DNA of 64,000 nucleotides from QHCA01 sp038237645 (GCA_038237645.1 JBBRYN010000004.1:26669-90668); one strand, 5' to 3'. Counted from the first letter of the stretch, positions 19,103-30,266 are shown. Numbers and translations are program-made. The notes: generated from the sequence alone by a model not told the origin.

Positions 19103-21129
19103 GCATCGATCCGCCGGTCGCGGAGCTGGCTGCGGCCTACGGTGTCGCTGTGTCCTATGTGGACGCCATCGATCGACCGGTCGAGGTGGCACAGCGCACG
19201 GTCGTCGACGTGCTGGGTGCACTCGGCGTCGACGCGACGACCCCGGAGGCGGTCGGCACCGCTCTGGCGGCCAGCCGCCGCGAGGCCGCGCGGCGAACGC
19301 TGCCCCCGACGGTGGTCGTCACGGCCGCAAGCCCAGCAGGGCTGTCGCTGCCCGGCCGCACGCCGGTCAGCCTGCGGGCCGAGGACGGGCAGGTCGTTGC
19401 GGTCACCGGCCGGACGCTGCCTGCCGGACTGCCGGTGGGGTCGTACACGCTGATCGTCGGCGACCAGACGGCCACCCTGATGGTGGTCCCGGATCGGCTG
19501 CCGCCGCCCACCGGTCGGGCCTGGGGCTGGATGCTCCAGCTGTATCAGCTGGCCGGCAGCCGCTCGTGGGGGATGGGCGACTACGGCGACCTCGCCGAGG
19601 TGGCGTCCTGGTCGGCCACCGGGCCAGGCGGTGGAGCCGGACTGCTGCTGTGCAACCCGCTGCACGCGCCGACGCCGGTGACCCCGATCGAGCACTCCCC
19701 GTACTTCCCGTCCAGCCGGCGCTTCCGCTCCCCGCTGTACCTGCGTATCGAGGACACTCCCGAGTACGTCACATGCGACTCGGACACCCGGCGCCGGATC
19801 GACGACCTCCGGCCGGTGCTGGACGGTGACCTGATCGACCGGGACGCGATCTGGACGTCGAAACTGGCCGCCCTCGAGCTGCTGTGGCCCTCTGCGCGGC
19901 GGGACCGTATCGACGATCTCCGCCGGTTGCACGGGCCGGCCCTCGACCGGTTCGCGGTGTTCTGTGCGCTCGCCGAGGTGCACGGGCCGCGGTGGCAGGC
20001 GTGGCCGGAAGAGCTGCACGATCCGGGCGGCGCGGCTGTGCAGCGGGCGGCCGGCGAGCAAGGCGACCGGATCGACTTCCACGTCTGGCTGCAGGTGCTC
20101 TGCGACGAGCAACTGGCTGCGGCGGCCGATGGCCTGGAGATCGGGATCATCCACGACCTCGCCGTCGGGGTCGATCCGGGGGGAGCCGACGCCTGGGCAC
20201 TGCAAGACGTGCTGGTCGGCGGGGCCACGGTGGGCTGTCCACCCGACGAGTTCAACCAGCGAGGGCAGGACTGGCGCCTGCCACCGTGGCATCCGGTGCG
20301 GTTGGCCGAGGCAGGCTACGCGCCGCTGCGTGACCTGGTGCGGTCGGTATTGCGGCACGCGGGCGGCATCCGGATAGACCACGTCATGGGGCTGTTCCGG
20401 CTGTGGTGGGTGCCTGAGGGCAACGGTGCCGACCAAGGGACATACGTCTCCTACGACTCGCGCGCGATGCTCGGAGCCGTGCTGATCGAGGCCCACCGGG
20501 CCGGCGCCATCGTGGTGGGCGAGGATCTGGGCACGGTGCAGCCGGAGGTCACCGAGGCGCTGGCGGCGGCGGGAGTGCTCGGCAGTGACGTCTCCTGGTT
20601 CGCGCGTAACAAGGAAAATCGCGCGCCGCTGCCCCCGGCCAGGTGGCGGGAGGCCGCGATGGCGTCGGTGACCACCCATGACCTGCCCACCGTCGCGGGC
20701 TGGCTGGCCGACGAGCCGGTTCGGGTCCGGGCCAAGCTCGGCCTCCTCGGTGTTCCGATCGAGCAGGAGTGCGCCCATGCGGCGGCCGAGCGCGCGGCGC
20801 TGCTCGGGCTCTTGCGGCGGGAGGGCCTGCTTGCCGATCCCGGGGATGATCCGGTCGAAGTCATGCTCGCCATGCACCGGCTGCTGGTCGCATCGCCGGC
20901 GGCGCTGGTCCTCGCCTCGCCCGCCGACGCCGTGGGGGACCTGCGGCAACCCAACCTGCCCGGCACCGTCGACGAATACCCCAACTGGCGGCTGCCGCTC
21001 ACCGACGGCCAGGGCCGCCGGGTGCGCATGGGGGACCTGCGAGACGATCCGACGGTCCGTCGGCTCATCACGGTGCTCGCGGGGGTTCGCGGGCCGGGGG
21101 CGGCCCATCCGATACCGTTCAGCACGTGA
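19099..21129 (+). CDS. malQ: 4-alpha-glucanotransferase (GH77 amylomaltase)
   Basis: 676 residues, the long actinobacterial MalQ form with an N-terminal beta-rich region (about 1-130). The enzyme moves maltodextrin segments between acceptors in glycogen/maltose metabolism in the cytoplasm. GH77 marks are SWGMGDYGDL, SPYFPSSRRFRSPLYL, the nucleophile Asp in GIRIDHVMGLFR, the acid/base Glu in VVGEDLGTV and the third acid in TTHDLPTVAG. The C-terminal NLPGTVDEYPNWRLPL is also typical. It starts with GTG inside the amidase stop and ends in a GTGA overlap with the next small membrane gene, forming a tight four-gene run. Confidence 0.96.
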   Translation: MSIDPPVAELAAAYGVAVSYVDAIDRPVEVAQRTVVDVLGALGVDATTPEAVGTALAASRREAARRTLPPTVVVTAASPAGLSLPGRTPVSLRAEDGQVVAVTGRTLPAGLPVGSYTLIVGDQTATLMVVPDRLPPPTGRAWGWMLQLYQLAGSRSWGMGDYGDLAEVASWSATGPGGGAGLLLCNPLHAPTPVTPIEHSPYFPSSRRFRSPLYLRIEDTPEYVTCDSDTRRRIDDLRPVLDGDLIDRDAIWTSKLAALELLWPSARRDRIDDLRRLHGPALDRFAVFCALAEVHGPRWQAWPEELHDPGGAAVQRAAGEQGDRIDFHVWLQVLCDEQLAAAADGLEIGIIHDLAVGVDPGGADAWALQDVLVGGATVGCPPDEFNQRGQDWRLPPWHPVRLAEAGYAPLRDLVRSVLRHAGGIRIDHVMGLFRLWWVPEGNGADQGTYVSYDSRAMLGAVLIEAHRAGAIVVGEDLGTVQPEVTEALAAAGVLGSDVSWFARNKENRAPLPPARWREAAMASVTTHDLPTVAGWLADEPVRVRAKLGLLGVPIEQECAHAAAERAALLGLLRREGLLADPGDDPVEVMLAMHRLLVASPAALVLASPADAVGDLRQPNLPGTVDEYPNWRLPLTDGQGRRVRMGDLRDDPTVRRLITVLAGVRGPGAAHPIPFST

Positions 21130-21428
21130 GCATTTCGGAGACGTTGCTGGTCTACGTGGGCATCCCGTTGGCCGTCTATCTCCTGGTTGCCGCTGCCGTC
21201 TACGGCACCAGCAACCGCCATGTGCGGCGTTACCGGCCCGGTCGCCCCTTCCCGATCGAGGCGGTCTGGTTCGTCGCCGCCCGCCCACCGAGCCGGCTGG
21301 ATGATCCCACCCAGCCCGCTCTACCCGCCGTCGACGTTCCCGCGGCTCTCCCGGCCGGCCCGAGCCATGATCCGATCGGGGCCGCACCCGTGGACAGCCC
21401 CACAGGCGGCGCTCGTGGTACCTGGTAG
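21126..21428 (+). CDS. Small membrane protein, 100 aa
   Basis: One N-terminal transmembrane helix (ETLLVYVGIPLAVYLLVAAAVYG) is followed by a basic segment (RHVRRYRPGRPFPIEAVWFVA) and a Pro/Ala-rich tail. The GTG start overlaps the malQ stop (GTGA). Its own end overlaps the next gene by 14 bases. I recognise it as the sort of conserved actinobacterial protein paired with a DUF5130 gene, but no function is known. The tight overlaps are the best evidence that it is translated. Confidence 0.75.
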   Translation: MSISETLLVYVGIPLAVYLLVAAAVYGTSNRHVRRYRPGRPFPIEAVWFVAARPPSRLDDPTQPALPAVDVPAALPAGPSHDPIGAAPVDSPTGGARGTW

Positions 21429-21810
21429 CAGCACGTCCCAGCCGGCCGGCCGCCTGCAGCCGTTCCTGCCGCGGCAGCTCTGGCGTCTCGACGGTGCGCT
21501 GGCCGCCGCCGACCGTGAGACCGGGCTGACGTTCAGTGTCTACGTGGGCGACCTCGAGGACCCGACCCGGATGTCCGCTGCGCAGTTGCACGCCAAACTC
21601 GGCGACCGGTCACCGTCCGGAGTGCTGCTCGCCGTCTCACCGCAGCAACGGGTGCTCGAGGTCGTCACCGGCGTCGAGGCCCGGCGGATGCTGCCGGACC
21701 GGGTCTGCGGGCTGGTGGTCCTGTCGATGACGGCCGCCTTCGAGGGCGGAGACCTGGCCGGTGGCCTGATGTCCGGCCTCCGGATGCTGACCGAGCAGGC
21801 CCGCCGCTAA
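21415..21810 (+). CDS. DUF5130 (TPM-like) protein
   Basis: 131 residues from GTG 21415, overlapping the upstream gene. The recognisable core reads ALAAADRETGLTFSVYVGDL, GVLLAVSPQQRVLEVVTGVEARRMLPDR and LSMTAAFEGGDLAGGL. This is the DUF5130 pattern, related to TPM-phosphatase-like folds. It lacks a membrane helix, so it probably works with the single-helix protein encoded just before it. The function is uncharacterised. Confidence 0.8.
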   Translation: MVPGSSTSQPAGRLQPFLPRQLWRLDGALAAADRETGLTFSVYVGDLEDPTRMSAAQLHAKLGDRSPSGVLLAVSPQQRVLEVVTGVEARRMLPDRVCGLVVLSMTAAFEGGDLAGGLMSGLRMLTEQARR

Positions 21811-22085
21811 CGCGTCCCGCCCGGGCCCAGTTGTCCTCTCGCTTGAAAATCCGCCTGAAAATCCGAGAGCAACGTCAGAGTTCGATGAACCAGGCTTGGC
21901 TAGTGGCTGGCGTGACTCAGCCCGTTGTGCTGAAGCGGATCCGGAGGTGTGTGGCTGACATGTGCTCACGGGCTGTGAGGGGTGCCCGGCTGGGACCCCG
22001 TGGAGCAGCCGAGGAACGATCGGCCGTCGCGGTCGATGGTGAGGGGGCCCTCGCACGTGGTCATCGTTACTTTTCGGTCGAGGAA
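21811..22085. other. 275-base region between the malQ run and the toxin gene; no gene seen
   Basis: Base composition is somewhat lower in GC than the flanks. It contains a short direct repeat (TGAAAATCCG twice, near 21844-21865) and one copy of CAACGTCAGAGT (21870-21881), which recurs beyond the toxin-antitoxin pair at 22934-22945. No open frame has a ribosome site. No tRNA or clear hairpin is seen. Confidence 0.45.
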
Positions 22086-22430
22086 CTAGAGGTCGGTGAA
22101 GTCTCGTAGCCACTGGTCGATCTCGGCCATGGCGTCACTGCCTACACTGCCGGCGTAGCCGCTGATCCGGGCCCGCGCGATCGTCCGGGGCTGCTCGGTC
22201 ATGGCAAAGCTGGGACGATCCAGCGTGAGCTGCTCGCCGGTGAGCCGGACGTGGTGCGGCCAGCGTCGGTCGCGGCTGCTCACGGGAATGACGATGACCA
22301 GTTCGGGGACGCTGGCGAGGTAGCCGTCGCTGGCGATGACGACGCCCGGGCGGATGCCCGCCTGTTCGCGGCCACGGGTGGGATCGAGGTTCACCCACAC
22401 AGCCGCGCCGCGGCGCAACGGATCAGGCAC
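22086..22430 (-). CDS. mazF: MazF/PemK-type toxin (endoribonuclease)
   Basis: 114 residues from GTG 22430 (VPDPLRRGAAVWVNLDPTRG). MazF-fold marks are RRGAAVWVNLDPTRGREQAGIRPGVVIAS (beta1-beta2 with the catalytic Arg), VIVIPVSSRDRRWPHHVRL and the C-terminal TIARARI. Toxins of this family cut single-stranded RNA, often mRNA, and are neutralised by the upstream antitoxin. The start codon lies inside the last codons of the antitoxin gene (8-base overlap), the normal antitoxin-first arrangement on the minus strand. The frame is open upstream to 22619, but that part is a shadow of the antitoxin. Confidence 0.9.
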   Translation of the reverse strand: MPDPLRRGAAVWVNLDPTRGREQAGIRPGVVIASDGYLASVPELVIVIPVSSRDRRWPHHVRLTGEQLTLDRPSFAMTEQPRTIARARISGYAGSVGSDAMAEIDQWLRDFTDL

Positions 22431-22698
22431 CAGCGAGCCGCTGGGCCGCATCGAGTTCTTGGTCTGCCGCCCGATCCCACGCCTCAGCGAGCTCGACATA
22501 GTCGTTGTCGACCTCGCCGGCGTACGCGCGCCGCACTTGAGCAAACCGCCGATCGCGTTCGTAGCGATCGAGCAGCCCGGCCAAGAATGCCGCGGCGGTG
22601 ACACCTTCCTCGGCAGCATCGCCGGCGATGCGCTGACGGAGCGGCTGCGGAACCTTGATGGTCGTCATCGGCGCTTTCGCGGTCGTCTCAGCTGCCAT
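22423..22698 (-). CDS. MazE-type antitoxin (ribbon-helix-helix-like)
   Basis: 91 residues. The N-terminal TTIKVPQPLRQRIAGDAAEE reads as a ribbon-helix-helix DNA-binding segment, followed by TAAAFLAGLLDRYERDRRF. The acidic C-terminus (EVDNDYVELAEAWDRAADQ) is the kind of flexible tail that wraps MazF toxins. It starts at ATG 22698; an internal ATG at 22668 (MTTIKVPQ) is an alternative. It probably autoregulates the operon together with the toxin. It overlaps the toxin gene by 8 bases. Confidence 0.85.
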   Translation of the reverse strand: MAAETTAKAPMTTIKVPQPLRQRIAGDAAEEGVTAAAFLAGLLDRYERDRRFAQVRRAYAGEVDNDYVELAEAWDRAADQELDAAQRLAGA

Positions 22699-22970
22699 GA
22701 ATCCATCATACCGCTAGGCACTCATTGCGTCATACTTTCAAGCAGTCTCTCACGGACGACGCGTCGCGCTCTCTCTGCACCCGGCTGCACAACCAGCTAC
22801 TCACGCCGCTACTCGCAGCCGATCGTCTGCCAGCACCAGTCGAGCTCCGCCAGCGCTACGAACCATCGACCCAGCACCCGCAGAGCTGCATCCACAATGC
22901 GCACCTACGAAGAGCCGCCGGAGAGTCCAAGATCAACGTCAGAGTCCACAGGACCAAGCTCGCCCGGCCG
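22699..22970. other. Upstream region of the toxin-antitoxin operon, no gene seen
   Basis: This 270-base stretch must carry the antitoxin promoter (minus strand). A short palindrome-poor AT-richer patch lies near 22700-22740. It contains the second CAACGTCAGAGT (22934-22945). Open frames here lack ribosome sites and read as low-complexity Arg/Ser translations. Confidence 0.4.
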
Positions 22971-23048
22971 TCAGCTCGCCGCGCTCGATGCTCGCTCGCC
23001 CAGTTGTCATCTCGCTGCGCTCCTCGCTTCGCTCGATGCTCGCTCGCC
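22971..23048. repeat. Dispersed repeat, copies 2 and 3 in tandem
   Basis: A partial copy (22971-23000) and a full 42-base copy (23007-23048, 38/42 identical to 15919-15960) stand in tandem. As with copy 1, they lie just past the stop codon of a minus-strand gene (pepN, stop 23052-23054). The shared core is CGCTCGATGCTCGCTCGCC. Confidence 0.78.
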
Positions 23049-23051
23049 TAG

Positions 23052-25604
<2,553 letters not shown>

Positions 25605-25716
25605 CGGATCGTGCTCCTTAGTCGAAATGTTCGAGACGTACGAGCGTCTCACACGCTGGGGAATAGCCGCCGCGGCCATGGCCGCTGCTAGCTGTAACCG
25701 ACCTGAGGAGCATGCC

Positions 25717-26328
25717 GTGGCCGAGCGGATGACCGTCGACTTCTGGTTCGACCCTGCCTGTCCGTGGGCCTGGCTGACATCCCGCTGGTTGCTCGCTGCG
25801 GCCGAGGTGCGCGACATCGACCCGCACTGGCACGTCATGTCGCTGGCCCTGCTCAATTCCGGTCGCGACCTGCCGCGGGAGTATCTCGACAAGATCCAGG
25901 CCGCCCTGGGGCCGGTGCGGGTGTGCATCGCGGCGCAGCAGAGGTCCGGCGACGAGGTGCTGCTGCCGCTCTACACCGCACTCGGCACGCGCTTGCACGT
26001 TACGCCCACGGAGGCGACCGCTCGTCAGGTCGTCGACGAGGCGCTCGCGGAGTTGGGGCTGCCCGGCGAGTTGGCCGAGGCGATGACGAGCGCCGACTAC
26101 GACGATGCGCTGCGCACCTCGCACGACGCCGGCATGTCGCTCGTCGGCACTGACGTCGGCACCCCGGTCATCGCCTTCGGCGGCTCGGCGATCTTCGGTC
26201 CCGTCGTTTCCCCGGTGCCCCGGGGCGAGGCGGCCGGGCGGCTGTGGGACGGTGTCGTGCAGGTGGTCACGACACCGGGCTTCTACGAGCTCAAGCGCAG
26301 TCGCGACCAGCGCCCGGACTTCACTTGA
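25717..26328 (+). CDS. Rv2466c-type mycothiol-dependent thioredoxin-fold (DsbA-like) protein
   Basis: 203 residues from GTG 25717, with GAGGAG 6 nt upstream. The family pattern matches M. tuberculosis Rv2466c: VDFWFDPACPWAWLTSRWL, VRDIDPHWHVMSLALLN, GPVRVCIAAQQ, DVGTPVIAFGGSAIFGPV. Rv2466c is a mycothiol-linked reductase with a CPWC active site that also activates nitro-prodrugs. Here the second cysteine is Ala (CPWA), leaving a monothiol site, so chemistry would depend on mycothiol or another partner for resolution. It is divergent from pepN, as in mycobacteria, and lies 17 bases before the aldehyde dehydrogenase gene. Confidence 0.92.
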   Translation: MAERMTVDFWFDPACPWAWLTSRWLLAAAEVRDIDPHWHVMSLALLNSGRDLPREYLDKIQAALGPVRVCIAAQQRSGDEVLLPLYTALGTRLHVTPTEATARQVVDEALAELGLPGELAEAMTSADYDDALRTSHDAGMSLVGTDVGTPVIAFGGSAIFGPVVSPVPRGEAAGRLWDGVVQVVTTPGFYELKRSRDQRPDFT

Positions 26329-26345
26329 GCAAGTAGGGGGCCGCT

Positions 26346-27764
26346 GTGCAGGCCAGGGATTCGCTGTTCATCGGTGGTGCCTGGACCGCACCGGCGGGGA
26401 GGGGGCGCATCGGGGTGGTCGACCCGGCCATCGAGGCGGTGATCGCCACCGTCCCCGAGGGCACCGCGGGCGACGTCGACAGTGCGGTCGCCGCGGCCAG
26501 CGAGGCCTTCGGCCCCTGGTCGGCCACCGCACCGGCCGAGCGCGGCAAGCACCTCACCGCGCTGCACGAGGTGCTCAGTGGCCGGGCCGGCGAGATCGCC
26601 CGGACGATCACGGCCGAGATGGGCGCGCCGCTCAAGGTCGCGGGGCAGGTGCAGACCGGGCTCCCGCTCACCGTACTGAAGTCCTACGCGACGCTCGCCG
26701 AGACGTTCGCCTTCGAGGAGGAGATCGGCAACTCCCTGGTGCTGCACGAGCCGGTGGGTGTGGTCGGCGCGATCACCCCGTGGAACTACCCGCTGCACCA
26801 GGTCATGGCCAAGGTCGCGGCCGCGCTGGCGGCGGGCTGCACGGTCGTTCTCAAGCCGAGCGAGGTGGCGCCGCTGACGGCGTTCCTGCTGGCCGACGCG
26901 TGTGCCGAGATCGGCCTGCCGGCTGGTGTCGTCAACCTGGTGAGCGGCTACGGACCGGTGGTCGGCGAGGCGATCGCCGCCCACCCTCACGTCGACATGG
27001 TGTCGTTCACGGGCTCGGTCGCGGCCGGTCGGCGAGTCACGTGCGTGGCGGCGGAAACCGTCAAGCGGGTGACCCTCGAACTCGGTGGCAAGTCGGCCAA
27101 CGTCGTGCTGCCCGACGCCGACTTCCCCCGGGCGGTCAAGGTGGGGGTGGCCAACGCCTTCCTCAACTCGGGACAGACGTGCACGGCCTGGACCCGGCTG
27201 CTCGTGCCGGCCGACCGGCACGACGAGGTGGTCGAGATGGCGGCCCAGGTGGCGGCCGGTTACACCCTCGGTGATCCCACGGCGGAGGGCACCCGGCTCG
27301 GCCCGCTTGCCTCTGCGGCCCAGCGGGACCGGGTCCGTGGCTACATCGAGGCCGGCGTCGCCGAGGGGGCTCAGGTGGCAGCCGGCGGTGCGGAGCCGCC
27401 GGAGGGGTTGTCCACCGGCTACTTCGTCCGGCCGACGGTGTTCGGGGGGGTACGGCCGGACATGACGATCGCCCAGGAGGAGATTTTCGGCCCGGTGCTG
27501 ACGGTCCTGCCGTATGCCGACGAGGCCGAGGCGCTGCGCATCGCCAACGGCACGATCTACGGCCTGGCCGGCGGCGTCTGGTCGGGAGACCCCGGCCGGG
27601 CGCTGGCGTTTGCCCGGCGGATGCGCACCGGGCAGGTGGACATCAACGGCGGGCGCTTCAACCCGCTTGCCCCGTTCGGCGGCTACCGGCAGTCGGGCAA
27701 CGGGCGGGAGCTGGGCAGGTACGGCCTGCTGGAGTTCTGTGAGGTCAAGGCCCTGCAGCGATAG
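26346..27764 (+). CDS. NAD(P)-dependent aldehyde dehydrogenase
   Basis: 472 residues, class-3/betaine-aldehyde-like ALDH. Motifs visible in order are GVVGAITPWNYPL (nucleotide site), LKPSEVAP, the Rossmann FTGSVAAGR, the general base Glu in LELGGKSANVVL, and the catalytic Cys in NSGQTCTAWTRL. Later come the cofactor-ring EEIFGPVLTVLPY and PFGGYRQSGNGRELG. It oxidises an aldehyde to an acid in the cytoplasm; the substrate is not deducible. The start is GTG 26346, 17 bases after the Rv2466c-like stop, so the two are probably co-transcribed. Confidence 0.95.
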   Translation: MQARDSLFIGGAWTAPAGRGRIGVVDPAIEAVIATVPEGTAGDVDSAVAAASEAFGPWSATAPAERGKHLTALHEVLSGRAGEIARTITAEMGAPLKVAGQVQTGLPLTVLKSYATLAETFAFEEEIGNSLVLHEPVGVVGAITPWNYPLHQVMAKVAAALAAGCTVVLKPSEVAPLTAFLLADACAEIGLPAGVVNLVSGYGPVVGEAIAAHPHVDMVSFTGSVAAGRRVTCVAAETVKRVTLELGGKSANVVLPDADFPRAVKVGVANAFLNSGQTCTAWTRLLVPADRHDEVVEMAAQVAAGYTLGDPTAEGTRLGPLASAAQRDRVRGYIEAGVAEGAQVAAGGAEPPEGLSTGYFVRPTVFGGVRPDMTIAQEEIFGPVLTVLPYADEAEALRIANGTIYGLAGGVWSGDPGRALAFARRMRTGQVDINGGRFNPLAPFGGYRQSGNGRELGRYGLLEFCEVKALQR

Positions 27765-27812
27765 GGCCCAGCAGCCGGCGGCCGAGGAGTTTGCCGCCCC
27801 GGAGCTTTCGGA

Positions 27813-27830
27813 CTGCCCGCTCTCGGGCAG
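27813..27830. terminator. Short GC hairpin after the aldehyde dehydrogenase gene
   Basis: CTGCCCG-CTCT-CGGGCAG forms a perfect 7-bp stem with a 4-base loop, 9 bases before the next ATG. There is no T-tract. It may be a terminator for the dehydrogenase transcript or a structure near the 5' end of the EcsC-like mRNA. Confidence 0.4.
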
Positions 27831-27839
27831 GCTGGCCCC

Positions 27840-28430
27840 ATGACTGACCCCGTGCGGAGCACGCAGGACGAGGTGGGCGGCCGGGTGCTGAAGCTCGGCC
27901 GTCAGGGAGTGGGGTCATTCCATTCCCCGGAACGCGTGGTGGGTGCGTTGAGGGCGGCCCACCCCCATGAAGGCGACGACCAGATCGTGCAGCGGCTGAT
28001 CACCCTGCATTGCTCGCAGAGCGCCCTGCAGGGTGCGGTCTCCGGGGTCGGCGGCATCTTCACCCTGGTGCTCAGCCTGCCCTTGTCGTTGTTCGCCGAC
28101 GGTGTGATCCAGGCGCGCCTGGCATATACCATCGCGCTCGCCTACGGCCACGATCCCGACTCGGTCGGGACGCGACAGCGGGTCGCCGGCTGCCTCGTCG
28201 GCGTCGGCGGCACGTCGGCGAGCGCGCTCGGAGTGGGCGCACCCCGCGCTCTCGTCGGGGCGGTGCGGCGCAAGGCCGTGCGGCGGGTGGGCGCGCGGTT
28301 GCTCTCCCGGGTGGGCGGCGAGGGAGCCGCCCGGCTGGTGCCGGTCGCCGGAGCGGTGGTCGCCGGCGCCATGGACTACGCCCTCACCCGCAGCGTCGCC
28401 CGGCGGGCGGTCGACGCCTTCAGGCAATAA
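27840..28430 (+). CDS. EcsC-like membrane-associated protein
   Basis: 196 residues. The pattern DDQIVQRLITLHCSQSALQGAVSGVGGIFTLVLSLPLSL, followed by QARLAYTIALAYGHDPDSV and the Gly/Ala-rich amphipathic C-terminus, resembles the EcsC family. EcsC is encoded with an ABC transporter in Bacillus and has unknown function. There are one or two hydrophobic stretches and a positively charged tail (RRKAVRRVGARLLSR). No ABC transporter is adjacent here. The start is ATG 27840. Confidence 0.65.
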   Translation: MTDPVRSTQDEVGGRVLKLGRQGVGSFHSPERVVGALRAAHPHEGDDQIVQRLITLHCSQSALQGAVSGVGGIFTLVLSLPLSLFADGVIQARLAYTIALAYGHDPDSVGTRQRVAGCLVGVGGTSASALGVGAPRALVGAVRRKAVRRVGARLLSRVGGEGAARLVPVAGAVVAGAMDYALTRSVARRAVDAFRQ

Positions 28431-28556
28431 CCCGGAATCCCTGCCGTCAATGACCGGCCCGGTCTAACGTGCAATAGCCCGACAGGGCAATTCGGGGGGC
28501 GCCGGGCCGCTTTTCACACGATGAAATGCGGCACATTCTTTGGGGAGGCTCCACTC

Positions 28557-30266
28557 ATGCAGGAAACGGTACATTCGGCAGAATTCAAGATATGTCGGCG
28601 CGGCGGGTCCGTTCTGGCGGCCCTGTCGTCCGGCGTGCTCGTGCTCGGCCTGGCCTCGCCGGCATCGGCCGCGACCGCGGTGGACGTGCAGGCCAACAAT
28701 CCGCAGGTCGCCGGTCAGGCCTCCTCGGACGTCACCGCGAGGTTCCCCACCAACAAGCAGAACGAGCCCACGATCGCTGCGAACCCGGCGTCGCCCCACC
28801 TGATCGCCGGTTCGAACGACGAGCAGGGGCAACCGGCGTGCGGAGCAGCGATTCGGGCCAGCATCCCCTCCGACTGCTCCTTCTTCCCCGGCGTCGGCAC
28901 TGACGGTGTCTACACGTCCGCCGACGGCGGCGGATCGTGGGTCAACCGCGGGCTGCTCGACCAATTCGCGGGCTGGCAGGCCTCCGCACTGGTCAGCGAC
29001 GGCGACCCGGTGATCGTCTACGGGCCGCGCTACAACACTGCCAGCGCGACATTCAGCACGACTGCATTCGACGCCTACTACCAGAGCCTCGCCTCGTACA
29101 AGGTCGGCCAGCAGCCGGGCAGGCAGGCGCCGGAGTTCATCGTCGTTTCGCGCAGCGCGGACGACGGCACGTCGTGGTCCGGTCCTTCGGTCGTTGTCAA
29201 CGCTCATGGCATCACCTTCAACGACAAGAACGCGATGTGGGCGGACAAGAACCCCAGCTCGCGCTACTTCGGCCGGCTGTATTCCTCGTGGACGCAGTTC
29301 CGCGGCGTCCCGGGCCGGGCCGAGCCGATCGAGACCTCGTACTCCACCGATGGTGGTCGCACGTGGTCCGTGCCCAAGCAACTGTCCGCCGCGCACAACG
29401 GCGGCCCGCTCGGCGGTCGCCAGGGCTCCGCGGTCCGCACGGACGGGCGCGGGAACGTCTACGTCGCCTGGGAGGACGGCAGCGACCAGGTCTACGCCGT
29501 CAGCACCGACGGCGGCGTGTCCTACTCACGACCGCGGGCGATCGGCCCGGTCGCCGACCTCGTCGACCCGATTCCCGGGTCGAACTTCCGCAACGACAGC
29601 TTCCTGAGCCTCGCGTCCGACCCGCGGGCCAGCAGCACGACGCTGTACGCGGCCTGGGTCAACCGCACGACCGCCGATGGCTCGGCGGCCGAGGCCGTGG
29701 TTTATCGCACCAGCGGTGCCGGCTGGTCGAAGGTCGCCACGCCGTACACGGGTTCTGTCGCCGGCTCCGGAGTCCCGTTCTTCCAGGGTCTCGACGTCTC
29801 GGGCAGCGGGCGGGTCGATCTTGGTTGGCAGGCGATGACGGCGGTCAAGCCGGCGACGTTCGGCACCGGCAACGCGGCCATCGATGCCTACTTCGCCTCG
29901 TCCCCGGCTGGTGGCGGGTCGTTCACTGCACCGACGAAGGTGACCACTGTGTCCTCCGACCCGGCGGCATCGTCGCAGAACAACCTGCAGCGGCAGTTCT
30001 GGGGCGACTACAACACGCTGGTTTCCAAGGGTGGTCGCGCCTGGTTCGTCCACACCGACAGCCGGCACGGTGCCGGCTGTCCGGCGGTCGATGCCTACCA
30101 GAACTTCCTGGTCAGCTCCGGCGCGGTGATCGAGCAGGAGGAGCGGGAGGCTGACCGGAAGTCGGCCAAGGACGGCCCCGCAGACGGCGACAAGCCCGCT
30201 CCGCCGAGCGACTGCCCGGCACAGTTCGGCAACACCGACGTGTACGTGAGCGTGGTCACCCCGTAA
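28557..30266 (+). CDS. Secreted Asp-box (BNR/sialidase-like beta-propeller) protein
   Basis: 569 residues. ATG 28557 follows GGGGAGG at 8-nt spacing, which is preferred over ATG 28521. A signal peptide (VLAALSSGVLVLGLASPASA) should export the protein. The mature part has at least four Asp-box motifs (SADGGGSW, SADDGTSW, STDGGRTW, STDGGVSY), which cap beta-propeller blades in sialidases and related proteins. Propeller-like repeats also include FLSLASDPRASSTTLYAAW. Sialidase catalytic residues (the Arg triad) are not obvious, so enzymatic activity is uncertain. Near the C-terminus is a Lys/Asp/Pro-rich insert. A strong hairpin terminator follows. Confidence 0.85.
   Translation: MQETVHSAEFKICRRGGSVLAALSSGVLVLGLASPASAATAVDVQANNPQVAGQASSDVTARFPTNKQNEPTIAANPASPHLIAGSNDEQGQPACGAAIRASIPSDCSFFPGVGTDGVYTSADGGGSWVNRGLLDQFAGWQASALVSDGDPVIVYGPRYNTASATFSTTAFDAYYQSLASYKVGQQPGRQAPEFIVVSRSADDGTSWSGPSVVVNAHGITFNDKNAMWADKNPSSRYFGRLYSSWTQFRGVPGRAEPIETSYSTDGGRTWSVPKQLSAAHNGGPLGGRQGSAVRTDGRGNVYVAWEDGSDQVYAVSTDGGVSYSRPRAIGPVADLVDPIPGSNFRNDSFLSLASDPRASSTTLYAAWVNRTTADGSAAEAVVYRTSGAGWSKVATPYTGSVAGSGVPFFQGLDVSGSGRVDLGWQAMTAVKPATFGTGNAAIDAYFASSPAGGGSFTAPTKVTTVSSDPAASSQNNLQRQFWGDYNTLVSKGGRAWFVHTDSRHGAGCPAVDAYQNFLVSSGAVIEQEEREADRKSAKDGPADGDKPAPPSDCPAQFGNTDVYVSVVTP

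Noticed and set aside
18928..21591. 887-aa minus-strand open frame opposite malQ
   Set aside because: Low-complexity shadow; the plus strand carries a complete GH77 enzyme.
21831..22109. 92-aa plus-strand frame before the toxin gene
   Set aside because: No ribosome site, mixed composition, and it runs antisense into the toxin gene.
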